64,000 nucleotides of DNA, taken from NCBI GenBank assembly GCA_029860345.1, contig JAOUBJ010000001.1, positions 569,089-633,088 of the forward strand, written 5' to 3'. The DNA comes from Candidatus Zixiibacteriota bacterium (GTDB lineage: Bacteria > Zixibacteria > MSB-5A5 > GN15 > FEB-12). The translations under genes were made by a program, and so were the position numbers. The notes under the pieces were generated by a model. The model made no database searches and was not told the DNA's origin. It was given only the letters and a program-made list of their open reading frames with translations. Within the stretch, counting starts at the first letter, position 1. Each line of letters opens with the position of its first letter. Below, piece after piece: positions 54,797 through 64,000 of this stretch.

Positions 54797-55589
54797 ATCA
54801 TTCCTTGTAGCTCTGTCTTCGGTGTCTTGTCTTTGCAGGTCAGTCCGCCGCGGCGGACCGTGATCCTGACCATTGCGTTCTTCTTGTAGGCAGGTCTGTC
54901 TTCAAACCTGCCGATTGTGGCGGGTCCACGCCGCGGCGCGCAGGCGAAGACGGACCCACCCTGCGAGGAGGTTATGGTCACAGTAAGATAGCCGCCTTCG
55001 ACCAGCCTGTCAAGGTGGCGGTTGGGGAAGATCAGTTCTCCTGTCGAAACCTGCCCCTCGACTGCGCTTGGGGCATCCCTTCGGGCCAGGGGTCTCGACC
55101 TACCAGACTGTCGGGTCAGAATTTTTAGGCGGGCCAAAACCAAGAACCGACAGAACAGCGACGGATGAGATGTGGACTCATCGGCGTCATTGCGAGGAGG
55201 GAACGCAGTGGCCGACGCGGCAATCTCAATTTGTTGTACATTTGTCATGCCGAGTGCAGTCGTGGCATGAGCCCTGGCAATTCACCCTTCGACTGCGCTC
55301 AGGGTGACGGAGTCGAGACGCACTCACACTTACATTGCGCGAAGCGTGAAAAAAATCGACCTGTCACCTGTGGTGGTCGAGTCTTCAGACTCGGCCACGT
55401 TACCCGGCGCGATCTGAAGATCACACCGGCACAATTCGTTGAGCACCCCTCGACTCCGCTCGGGGCATCCCTTCGGGCCAGGGGTTTCGACCTACAAGAA
55501 ACTGGCGCACAACAATGGCGGGTTCACGCCGCGGCGCGCAGGCGAAGACGGACCCGCCCTACAAGAGTAACAACTTCATCGCTCGCTTG
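54797..55589. repeat. Largest repeat-rich intergenic block
   Basis: About 790 bp with no supported gene. Two copies of a 42-bp element (54919-54960 and 55517-55558) match the inverted copy at 35880-35921. A composite (55186-55271) is a relative of 31247-31328. CCCCTCGACT...GGGGCATCCCTTCGGGCCAGGGG segments occur twice (about 55058-55092 and about 55445-55485). A CACCCTTCGACTGCGCTCAG element lies at about 55285-55305. A GTGGTCGAGTC/GACTCGGCCAC palindrome lies at about 55373-55398. Confidence 0.85.
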
Positions 55590-56899
55590 CTACCGTTCGA
55601 AGACAACCTTCCCGCCGACCAAAGTCATGTGAGCACGACCGGCCAGTTTCCAGCCTATGAACGGCGTGTTTTTGGAAAGCGACCGGATATCCTTTTCGCG
55701 CACCGTCCACTTCTTGTCCGGATCAATGATCGTAATGTCGGCCACCGTTCCTTCCTGTAACCGGCCGCCCGGCAGGTTGAGAATACGGGCCGGGTTGATT
55801 GTCATTTTACGAATGACATCGGCCCAACTGAGGTATCCCTTGTCGATGACGAATTTCTTTACCAGCCCCAGTGTCGTCTCCAGTCCGATCATCCCCGGCG
55901 GCGCCTGATCGAACTCGCAGTCCTTCTCCTCCATCGAATGCGGCGCATGGTCGGAGGCAATGCAGTCGATAGTGCCGTCCACCAAACCCTCAAGCACACC
56001 TTCCTTATCCTCGTGCGACCTTAAGGGCGGGTTGCAACGGAGACTGGTGTTGAACTCTTTGCCTATTTCTTCGTCGGTCAGCACCAGGTGGTGCGGGGTG
56101 ACTTCGCAAGTGACATTTATCCCGTCCGCTTTGGCCTGACGGATAGCATCAACGGCTCCTTTGGTGGTTACATGCTGGATGTGCAACCGGCTGCCGGTCA
56201 CGCGGCAAAGAGCAATATCCCGCTGCACCGCGATCTCCTCGGCCACCGACGGCGCTCCCGCGATACCCAACCGGGCCGACTGGTACGATTCGTTCATGAC
56301 AGCACCGGCACAGAGAAACTCATCCTCGGCATGTTGCATCACCGGAATTCCGAACATACTCGCATACTCCAGCGCCCGCCTCATGATCTGTGGGTTCTGA
56401 AGGTAGCGTCCGTCGTCGGAGATGCCAACGGCTCCGACCTTGATGAGGTCACCGATTTCCGACAGCTCGGCCCCATTTGACTGCTTGGTGATAGCGCCGA
56501 CCACATAGACTCGGGCATCGGCCTCCTTGGCCCGGTCTTGCACGAACTTGACTGTTTCCTGGTTGTCGATCACCGGCGTTGTGTTGGGCATGCAGCAGAC
56601 CGAGGTAAACCCACCGGCGGCCGCGGCGCGACACCCGGTGATAACCGTTTCCTCGTCCTCGCGCCCCGGTTCGCGCAGATGCACATGTATATCGATCAAT
56701 CCGGGCACCACCAGTTTGCCCGAGGCGTCAATAATCTGATCGTCGGCGAATCCTCTCAACAGCGTCGTTGATTTTCCCTCCAGCGCAATCTTGGCCACGC
56801 TACCGTCTTTGATAAACAGATCAGCATCACGCCCGAAGCCGAGTTCCGGATCGATGACTCGCCCGCCTGTTACCACCAGATCATATTTCTTGCTTGCCA

Positions 56900-56900
<1 letters not shown>
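55590..56900 (-). CDS. pyrC: Dihydroorotase, class I
   Basis: 436 residues. Metal-binding 'DIHVHLREPG' and 'CMPNTTPVIDNQ' lie in the first third, 'GAVGISDDGRYLQNPQIM' in the middle, and 'DCIASDHAPHSMEEKDCEF' with 'LETTLGLVKKF' near the C-terminus. These match the type-I (B. subtilis-like) dihydroorotases that cyclise carbamoyl aspartate in pyrimidine synthesis. Its first base overlaps the last base of pyrB, indicating coupled translation. Last gene of pyrRBC. Confidence 0.97.
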
Positions 56901-58555
<1,655 letters not shown>

Positions 58556-58629
58556 TTTAAAAGGTTCATCCGTTGTCGGCGTTTTGAGTCAAGAGGACGA
58601 CGGATGGTGAACTATTACGCTGTCGTTGG

Positions 58630-58657
58630 ATAATAACAGGTTCGGCCACGCAGTCAA
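58630..58657 (-). promoter_or_regulatory. Sigma-70-like promoter of the pyr operon
   Basis: On the minus strand TTGACT (58657-58652), 16-bp spacer, TATTAT (58635-58630). It places the transcript start about 70 nt before the PyrR-binding hairpin, as needed for attenuation. Confidence 0.7.
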
Positions 58658-58686
58658 GCAGACGTGATAAAAAAAACGCACTATCT

Positions 58687-60171
58687 TCATCCGCGGTCGC
58701 CCGAGAGCGTTGAGACAATCGACGCCAGCCCGGGGGTGTCGAAAAACTCGCTTTTGGTGTGCAGTCGCGCCGACTGATGGTCTGACAGAGTCAGTACCAT
58801 GTCGGTCAAATCATAGATGATATCGCCGTCATGGGTCACAATCATCATTCCCACCCGTTGTTTTTTGAGCTGTCGGCACAATTGAATAAAGCGCCCGACT
58901 CCCTCCTGGTCCAGCCCGCAGGTTGGCTCGTCGAAAAGGACAAAGCGGGGACGCATCGACAACACGGCGGCGAAGGCCAGCCTTCGTTTCTCACCGCCCG
59001 ACAGGGTGATGGGATCGCGATCTCTGAATACTTCACCATTTAGCCCGGCCAGTTTGAACAGGGCTGCGATCTGGGCTTTGGCCGGCGCACGCCCAAAGTT
59101 GGACGGGCCGAAGGCAATCTCCTCGGTGCAGGTGGACAGAAAAAACTGACGCTCCGGTTGCTGAAACAGGGCGGTCACAGAGCCGCGCAGGCGATCCGGT
59201 GTAAGTTGACTGCCCTCGGCATCCGACAGCCGAACTTCACCCCGAGTCGGAGTCAGCAGACCACACATTAGCTGCACCAGACTGCTCTTGCCCGAACCTG
59301 AAGGACCGACAACACCCAGGATTTCGCCGGCCTCCAGACAAAAACTCAAGTTTTCGATGATCTGAGATTCGCCTGAATAGCCGAAGCCGAGTTTGACGGC
59401 CGCGATTTGCTGAAGCGCATCATCGGGCGGAGTCAGGTCAAAACTCGCCGGTATCATCTGATCTGAGTCTGCCGGTGAACAACTGAGAGAACTCCGCACA
59501 CACAGTTCCTCATCGGCAAAAATCTCCCGGGGGCACCCATCGGCCACCACGCTGCCGTCCAGCATAACAATCAGGCGGTCATACTGCCTGGCCACGTGCG
59601 GGTACTGGGTAATCCGTATCTCAATGAGGTCCGGGGTTGCTGTCTTCAATCGTTTGAGTTCATCGGCCAGGAATGACTTACCGGCCTGGTCCAAAAACGA
59701 GTCGGGTTCGTCCAGTACCAGAATCGGCGGCCGCAGCACCATCACCGAGCCCAGAGCCACGCGCTGTTTTTCACCGCCCGACAGTTCGCTGGTAAGCCTC
59801 TTGCGCAGGTGCCCTATCCGGAATCGTTCGAGGGTTTCAGAAATCCTGCCTTCCATTTCATCCGGCCGAGTGCCCAGGTTCTCAAGGGCGAACGCTATCT
59901 CTTTCTCGACCGTAACCGCCACCATCTGATTGTCCGGGTTTTGAAAAAGTAAACCCACCGGCAAAACGGCATGGCTGGGATCATGAATCTCCAGACGTCC
60001 GCCTTGCGGCTCAAAAAGACCGGCCAGCATGAGCGCGAAAGTCGACTTGCCACACCCGTTGGCGCCCATGATGCACACCGATTCGCCCACTTCGATTGAC
60101 AGAGTGAGATGGTTCAGCGCCGGTTGCGGTTGCTCAGGGTAGGAATATGTGACATTGGTCAGCTTTATCAT
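58687..60171 (-). CDS. Fused double ATP-binding subunit of an ECF-type transporter
   Basis: 494 residues containing two ABC ATPase domains. Domain 1 (about 1-235): Walker A 'GANGCGKST' (36-44), Q-loop 'FQNPDNQMVAVTVEKEIAFA', signature 'LSGGEKQRVAL', Walker B 'ILVLDEP'. Its switch position reads 'ITQYPH', so the usual His is Gln. Domain 2 (about 255-494): Walker A 'GPSGSGKSS', Q-loop 'FQQPERQFF', signature 'LSGGEKRRLAF', Walker B 'FVLFDEP', intact 'VTHD'. The Q-loop style 'FQNPDNQ' is that of EcfA/CbiO ATPases in vitamin and metal uptake. No EcfT or S component is adjacent. Confidence 0.92.
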   Translation of the reverse strand: MIKLTNVTYSYPEQPQPALNHLTLSIEVGESVCIMGANGCGKSTFALMLAGLFEPQGGRLEIHDPSHAVLPVGLLFQNPDNQMVAVTVEKEIAFALENLGTRPDEMEGRISETLERFRIGHLRKRLTSELSGGEKQRVALGSVMVLRPPILVLDEPDSFLDQAGKSFLADELKRLKTATPDLIEIRITQYPHVARQYDRLIVMLDGSVVADGCPREIFADEELCVRSSLSCSPADSDQMIPASFDLTPPDDALQQIAAVKLGFGYSGESQIIENLSFCLEAGEILGVVGPSGSGKSSLVQLMCGLLTPTRGEVRLSDAEGSQLTPDRLRGSVTALFQQPERQFFLSTCTEEIAFGPSNFGRAPAKAQIAALFKLAGLNGEVFRDRDPITLSGGEKRRLAFAAVLSMRPRFVLFDEPTCGLDQEGVGRFIQLCRQLKKQRVGMMIVTHDGDIIYDLTDMVLTLSDHQSARLHTKSEFFDTPGLASIVSTLSGDRG

Positions 60172-60177
60172 GGCCTG

Positions 60178-60654
60178 CTACCAGCCGCGAGCCGAACGCA
60201 ACTGCGTAATCTGCGCTACATGTGTACGGCCATGCACGGCGATAATCTCGACCAGATCGTACAGGCTGATCTTGCCGATCTCCGGATGCTCAGCCGTTCT
60301 CTGCCAACTCTCCTCCGGGATCGATTCAAGCATGAAGCAGCACCGATAGTGAACGCCGTGCAGAATAGCCATCGAGATTTCAATCGGCAGCTTAACGTCT
60401 GCTAACTTAGCCCACAGGTCCTGATCATACGGCTTGATGATCGGATTCTCCTCGGTCAGTATCCACTTCATCCGCACGAAGGCGTTGACGTGCGCATCGG
60501 CCAAATGATGCACGACTTGCCGAACAGTCCACTTGCCGACATCGTAAGGTGTGTCCAGCTGGGCATCATCGAGAGTTTCCACTGCTTCGCTCAAGGTCAG
60601 CGGCAGGGCGCGGATTTGGTCGATCAACTCTGTCGGCAACTGTGAACCGGACAC
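60178..60654 (-). CDS. DinB/YfiT-family putative metal-dependent protein
   Basis: 158 residues from GTG 60654, with AGGAG upstream. A four-helix bundle with metal-ligand histidines in 'WTVRQVVHHLADAHVNAF' and 'AVHGRTHVAQI' at the C-terminus places it in the DinB_2/YfiT group, which includes bacillithiol S-transferase. 'DVGKWTVRQVVHHLADAHVN' is the typical entry. It ends 6 bp before the ECF ATPase gene, so the two are probably one operon. Reaction unassigned. Confidence 0.9.
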   Translation of the reverse strand: MSGSQLPTELIDQIRALPLTLSEAVETLDDAQLDTPYDVGKWTVRQVVHHLADAHVNAFVRMKWILTEENPIIKPYDQDLWAKLADVKLPIEISMAILHGVHYRCCFMLESIPEESWQRTAEHPEIGKISLYDLVEIIAVHGRTHVAQITQLRSARGW

Positions 60655-61020
60655 TTTTCACTCCTTGGCAAAAGTCTTTCAGCGAACAATCTACGAAAGG
60701 AAATCGATGCGGGCAAGCCGACAAGTCGGCTCCTCGCGATGTGCGGCGATAAATCGCTTCTTGGCGCTTCGCGCCGCAGTAATCTCAACCTGAGCACCCC
60801 TACCTCACCCTGAGCGGAGTCGAAGGGTGAAGTGAAACCGTAGGTCGAAACCCGTCCCTTCGACAGCGCTCATCCTTCGACTCCGCTCGGCATGACATGA
60901 GTAACGCACGAAGCGCGAGAAAGTCATTAATGACCGCGAAGCGTGAGAAAGTCATTTATGACCGCGAAGCGCGAGAAAGCCATTTATGGCCGCTTCGCGC
61001 GAAAAACAGGTTTACCTGTG
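60655..61020. repeat. Repeat-rich intergenic block
   Basis: About 365 bp with no gene. It holds a GGCGCTTCGCGCC element (about 60763-60775), CACCCTGAGCGGAGTCGAAG (about 60807-60826), a partial GTAGGTCGAAACCC palindrome (about 60840), CTTCGACTCCGCTCGGCATG (about 60875-60894) and the tandem array annotated separately. Confidence 0.8.
60909..60992. repeat. Three tandem 28-bp units
   Basis: Units start at 60909, 60937 and 60965. Each reads CGAAGCGYGAGAAAGYCATT, then a short A/T segment and GACCG or GGCCG; differences are few. Each unit holds two small palindromes (CGCGAAGCGCG across the unit junction and GTCATTTATGAC). There are no spacers, so it is not a CRISPR. Confidence 0.85.
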
Positions 61021-61956
61021 TTACTCCGCCGGCAGCAGGTCCGAGTCTGAATTCCTGATCATCTCGATGTACCCCACTCCGCGGGCACCGAAATATGCTT
61101 CCGGCGCTGAATACAACTCGTCATCAAGAGCATCATCCAATGAAATAAAGCGGTAGCCCTGCTCCTCCAGCCGGGTCAGCAGTTCATCAAGGAATTCCGC
61201 GTTGAGTTGATTGGCCCTCAACAGGAGAATGTGACGACAGCGACGTTTCAGCACTTCCGAGGCCTGCCCTTCGGCCCGCTTTAACTGTTCGAGAACATGA
61301 TCGAGATACTCGTCGCCGATACTGAAATAGTCGGCCGAGTCGATTTCGTCGCCCAGTTTCTCCAGTGAGAGGTTGTAGAGATAGTCCTCTACCACAATGG
61401 TGGCATGGGCCGTGAAAATATCGTTGGCGGCCAGGTATCTTTTTACCTCGCGCTTGGCCTCCACAGTATTGCCGTAATGCAAGAATGGATAGCGGAAAAA
61501 ACGCTGTTTCTGGCCGAAGCCTGCGAGCATCGGCTCAAGCGCATTGTGACCGTTGGACAGATCCCGGATAAACGGCTCCCAGCCCAACTGGTGCAGGTCC
61601 TGGTGAGATTTGGTCAGGCTGCCCAGCAGGTGACCGTCATTGAGCCAGGCGCCCAGCAGATCATAGTTTCCTTCGATTGAGTTGCCGACCACGAATCCGG
61701 CCGCCGGCGCCTTGTGGTTCTTCAGAGCCCGGAGCAAGCCGCTGGTAACATGTTTCGCGTCGGTTTCGGTGAACGACGAGGCTACCGGTAGTTCATCGAA
61801 GGTGATGCATATTTGGCCGGTTGTCTTTTTCTTGGCCTTTGCTTTTTGGGCCGTCACCGGCGGCCCTACCACCAGGGCCGGGACAAGAACCAGTAAGGCC
61901 CAGACCAGAGCTCGCTGATAAAGTCCCAATCGCGCCTTGCGGTGGGTCTTGCGCAT
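61021..61956 (-). CDS. Polysaccharide deacetylase-like exported protein
   Basis: 311 residues from ATG 61956. A longer frame to 62298 crosses a palindromic repeat and the 3' end of pyruvate kinase and is rejected. A signal/anchor lies at about 12-35 ('ALVWALLVLVPALVVGPPV'). NodB-fold motifs are altered: 'ICITFDELPV' for the TFDDGP motif, 'SLTKSHQDLHQLGW' for the H-x3-H motif and 'RYPFLHYGNT' for the R-x-P motif. This is a diverged NodB superfamily member of the 'FDDLPV' kind; a metal-dependent deacetylase role on peptidoglycan or glycan is likely but unproven. Confidence 0.85.
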   Translation of the reverse strand: MRKTHRKARLGLYQRALVWALLVLVPALVVGPPVTAQKAKAKKKTTGQICITFDELPVASSFTETDAKHVTSGLLRALKNHKAPAAGFVVGNSIEGNYDLLGAWLNDGHLLGSLTKSHQDLHQLGWEPFIRDLSNGHNALEPMLAGFGQKQRFFRYPFLHYGNTVEAKREVKRYLAANDIFTAHATIVVEDYLYNLSLEKLGDEIDSADYFSIGDEYLDHVLEQLKRAEGQASEVLKRRCRHILLLRANQLNAEFLDELLTRLEEQGYRFISLDDALDDELYSAPEAYFGARGVGYIEMIRNSDSDLLPAE

Positions 61957-61997
61957 TCGCACCGACGACTTTGTGTGACCCGCCGCGCTAGTCTTGA

Positions 61998-62057
61998 GTA
62001 GGGCAGGATCCCTGTGATCCTGCCAATCTCGGCGGCATCGCAGGGATGCTGCCCTAC
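61998..62057. repeat. GTAG-headed inverted pair of hairpins
   Basis: The 60-bp segment begins GTAGGGCAGGATC, closes a first stem with GATCCTGCC, then opens a second with GGCGGCATC and ends GATGCTGCCCTAC. The outer arms are near inverted copies, giving a symmetric double hairpin between the deacetylase and pyruvate kinase genes. Confidence 0.85.
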
Positions 62058-62156
62058 TAATCGCAGCGTATGGAGTCACAACCCCGCCTTTGTCGGGATC
62101 AATACCCGACCCAACGGTGAGGGGGTTTCGCAGCGTTCTCAATATGTCTCTCTGCC

Positions 62157-63578
62157 TCATGCCTGAGTACCCCCCTTCAATTCGTGCACCATCATCATGT
62201 TGGTCTTGTGCGCCGAACCGAACGGCACGCCGCCGGTGATGATCAATTTGTCGCCGCGGCGGGCCAGTTTGAGCCGACGACAAAGTTGTGAGGCGCAAGC
62301 GACCATCTCATCAAATGACTGCGGTTGATCGGACTCGACAGCGTAGACCGAGCGGCACAACGACAATTGCCGTTGCAGCCGCGGTTCCGACGTAATCGCA
62401 ATAATCGGCTGGGCCGGAAACAACTTGGAAATCAGCGTCACCGTGAAACCGGAAGTGGTGAAGGCGAGAATCAGTTGAGCATCGCATAGTTCCTGACAAC
62501 GACTGACAGCATCGGCAATCGAGGGTGCGATTTCTGCCTCTGTCGTTGGCGTGACCGGATTGGCCGGCGGCTGCAAGTGGGCTTCGGTAGTCTCGATTAC
62601 CCGACGCATAGTCTGGACCGCTTCCAGGGGATACTGACCAACCGCAGTTTCGGCTGAAAGCATGACACCATCGGCAAAGTCATAGACGGCTGTCGCCACG
62701 TCGTTGATCTCGGCTCTGGTGGCGCGGGGATGGAAGCGCATCGACTCAAGCACCTGGGTAGCGACAATTACCGGAATGTGATGCTGGTTGGCTTCGGCAA
62801 TAATCTGTTTTTGCAGTCTTGGCAGTTCTTCCGGCGCGAATTCCACACCAAGATCGCCGCGTGCTATCAAGACCCCGTCGCTATGGCGCATGATGCTGTC
62901 GAGCCGCTTGATTGCCTCCGGTTTCTCCAGCTTGGCAATAAGCCGCTGACTCCCGCTCCATCGTTTTATCAGCCGACGCCCTTGCTCGATATCGTCGGAG
63001 CTGCGGACAAACGATAAGGCGATAAAATCGGCATCGAGCCGAACTGCTGTTTTGATGTCGTCTTTGTCCTTGGCCGTAATTGTAGGCAGGTTGATTTTGG
63101 AATCCGGCAGATTGATCCCTTTGCCGCTGGAAAGCTGGCCTGAGTTGCGGGCTTTGAGCGTTACACGGCCCTGCGATGCAGTGATCACATCGAATGCGAT
63201 GTTGCCGTCATCGATGAAAACCCTCTGTTTCGGCTGGATAGCTTTGAGGACTTCCGGATAATTGATTTCAAACGTTCTCTTGGCCGGGTCGGAGCGACGA
63301 CGACCGAGATTGATCGTCTGGCCCGGTTTGACCGCAATTTCTCCTTTGAAGCGGCCCAGGCGGAGCTTCGGTCCGCCTATATCCATAATCAAGCCAACAG
63401 GATAGCGACTTTTCTTGCTACCCTCACGGATAATACGAGCCGCCTTAAGAAAATCGGCCGTTACTCCGTGCGAGCAGTTGATCCGAAACAGATTAACCCC
63501 AGCCTCGACCAACTGCCCGACTTTTTTGGCAGATGCGATGGAAGGCCCATAGGTAGCGATGATTCTGGTCTTTTTCAT
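62157..63578 (-). CDS. pyk: Pyruvate kinase
   Basis: 473 residues from ATG 63578 ('MKKTRIIATYGPSIASAKKV'); the open frame to 63617 adds 13 residues without support. 'FRINCSHGV', the substrate/metal block 'LIAKLEKPEAIKRLDSI' with the catalytic Lys, 'LIARGDLGVEFAPEELPRLQ' and 'VIVATQVLESM' are all present. The C-terminal allosteric domain ('TTSGFTVTLISKLFPAQPII') is complete. The enzyme makes pyruvate and ATP from phosphoenolpyruvate. The upstream gap holds a divergent gene and promoter. Confidence 0.96.
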   Translation of the reverse strand: MKKTRIIATYGPSIASAKKVGQLVEAGVNLFRINCSHGVTADFLKAARIIREGSKKSRYPVGLIMDIGGPKLRLGRFKGEIAVKPGQTINLGRRRSDPAKRTFEINYPEVLKAIQPKQRVFIDDGNIAFDVITASQGRVTLKARNSGQLSSGKGINLPDSKINLPTITAKDKDDIKTAVRLDADFIALSFVRSSDDIEQGRRLIKRWSGSQRLIAKLEKPEAIKRLDSIMRHSDGVLIARGDLGVEFAPEELPRLQKQIIAEANQHHIPVIVATQVLESMRFHPRATRAEINDVATAVYDFADGVMLSAETAVGQYPLEAVQTMRRVIETTEAHLQPPANPVTPTTEAEIAPSIADAVSRCQELCDAQLILAFTTSGFTVTLISKLFPAQPIIAITSEPRLQRQLSLCRSVYAVESDQPQSFDEMVACASQLCRRLKLARRGDKLIITGGVPFGSAHKTNMMMVHELKGGTQA

Positions 63579-63736
63579 CGGTAGTAGATTATCGCGAAGG
63601 CCAATCGAAATCAACAAAAAGCTGACCGACGAACCGTAATTGAGTTCACGTCAACAAGTTACACCGGGCGAGCGACAGCTCGACGGGGGCTACAATGCGA
63701 CTGCCAAATATAGTCCAAGTTTTTTCGGTCACACTC

Positions 63737-63765
63737 TTGGAATCTGGTCGAGATTTTCGTATAAT
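63737..63765 (+). promoter_or_regulatory. Sigma-70-like promoter
   Basis: TTGGAA (63737-63742), 17-bp spacer, perfect TATAAT (63760-63765). It predicts a start about 63772 and a leader of about 70 nt before the receiver-like gene. Confidence 0.75.
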
Positions 63766-63840
63766 AGGAACACTGGATTATGTTGGGTGTCGGTGCTCCG
63801 AGATGAGAGGGAACACGAACTTAGCAATGGAATTGTGCGT

Positions 63841-64000
63841 ATGAGTAGAAAAGTAATTATAGCGGCCAACAACATGATTTTCACCTCGAAGATAATGACC
63901 GCGCTTGACGGCATGGAAGTCGAAGGGATCAAGGCGATTCGGTCGGATGATATCTTCACCAAGGCGCAGGACCTGAGTCCTGATCTGATCATTATCGATT
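63841..64000 (+). CDS. Receiver-domain-like protein (partial, runs off window)
   Basis: Fifty-three codons are seen from ATG 63841 to the right edge. 'KVIIAANNMIFTSKIMTALD' and 'AQDLSPDLIIID' follow the beta1-alpha1 and beta3 pattern of CheY-like receivers, with D53 at the phosphoacceptor place. The acidic pair that normally follows beta1 (DD) is replaced by Asn-Asn, so metal binding and phosphorylation may be weak or absent. A TATAAT promoter lies upstream. The rest of the gene, including any output domain, is not visible. Confidence 0.65.
   Translation, partial: MSRKVIIAANNMIFTSKIMTALDGMEVEGIKAIRSDDIFTKAQDLSPDLIIID

Noticed and set aside
60909-60992. Possible CRISPR array
   Set aside because: Units are directly adjacent with no unique spacers, and no cas gene is in the window.
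61957-62298. N-terminal extension of the polysaccharide deacetylase
   Set aside because: It crosses the palindrome at 61998-62057 and the 3' end of pyruvate kinase; the signal peptide starts after ATG 61956.

Overview
The window comes from a diderm bacterium of roughly 55% GC. It has TonB-dependent receptors, outer-membrane barrels and lipobox or signal-peptide exports. Several secreted proteins end in type-I-dockerin-like repeats of the form DLVYLVDYMFxxGPxP. That C-terminal signature, the SGNH/carbamoyltransferase cassette and the many palindromic intergenic repeats are what I associate with Candidatus Zixibacteria or related FCB-group lineages. This assignment is inference. No rRNA, tRNA, transposase, prophage or CRISPR array was seen.

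Layout, left. A truncated SLBB polysaccharide-export protein runs off the left edge, followed by a TonB receptor, an O-methyltransferase, an ECF sigma/zinc anti-sigma pair, a SnoaL-like lipoprotein, a beta-helix/PKD/dockerin exoprotein, a DUF985 cupin and an RqcH-type NFACT protein. A repeat-rich gap follows, ending in a candidate small RNA (about 12089-12176). Next come an SDR enzyme and a capsule-type cassette: small membrane protein, NodU-type carbamoyltransferase, a 53-aa DUF5989 protein and two tandem SGNH hydrolases.

Layout, middle. A cobalamin riboswitch (about 18505-18672) precedes a BtuB-like TonB receptor. The receptor overlaps by 4 nt a beta-propeller protein with a dockerin-like tail, an arrangement that recalls the BtuB-BtuG pair of Bacteroidetes. 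Further on are a large exported protein with a barrel-like N-terminus and phospholipase-D-like traits, a TolB-like propeller, an NfeD-slipin operon, an M43-type metalloprotease with PKD and dockerin modules, an ornithine-type aminotransferase, a cohesin-like/dockerin protein and an EamA transporter.

Layout, right (almost all minus strand). A tightly packed run (50156 to 38098) reads: flippase-like protein, YfhO, two GT2 enzymes, a WecA/TagO-like transferase, AccA, Trm112-like, a PTS EIIA, MreC, MreD, PBP2 and RodA. It puts envelope glycan, fatty-acid and rod-elongation functions in one likely transcription unit. Upstream lie a DegT aminotransferase, a GT39/TPR protein and another GT2. A pyrR-pyrB-pyrC operon has a complete PyrR attenuator. 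Then come a fused double-ATPase of ECF type, a DinB/YfiT protein, a polysaccharide deacetylase and pyruvate kinase. A divergent, partial receiver-like gene runs off the right edge.

Most gaps longer than about 200 bp hold short palindromic repeats, many with GTAG/CTAC-type ends and stems that vary on both arms together. In two places such repeats reach into the 5' end of a coding sequence.
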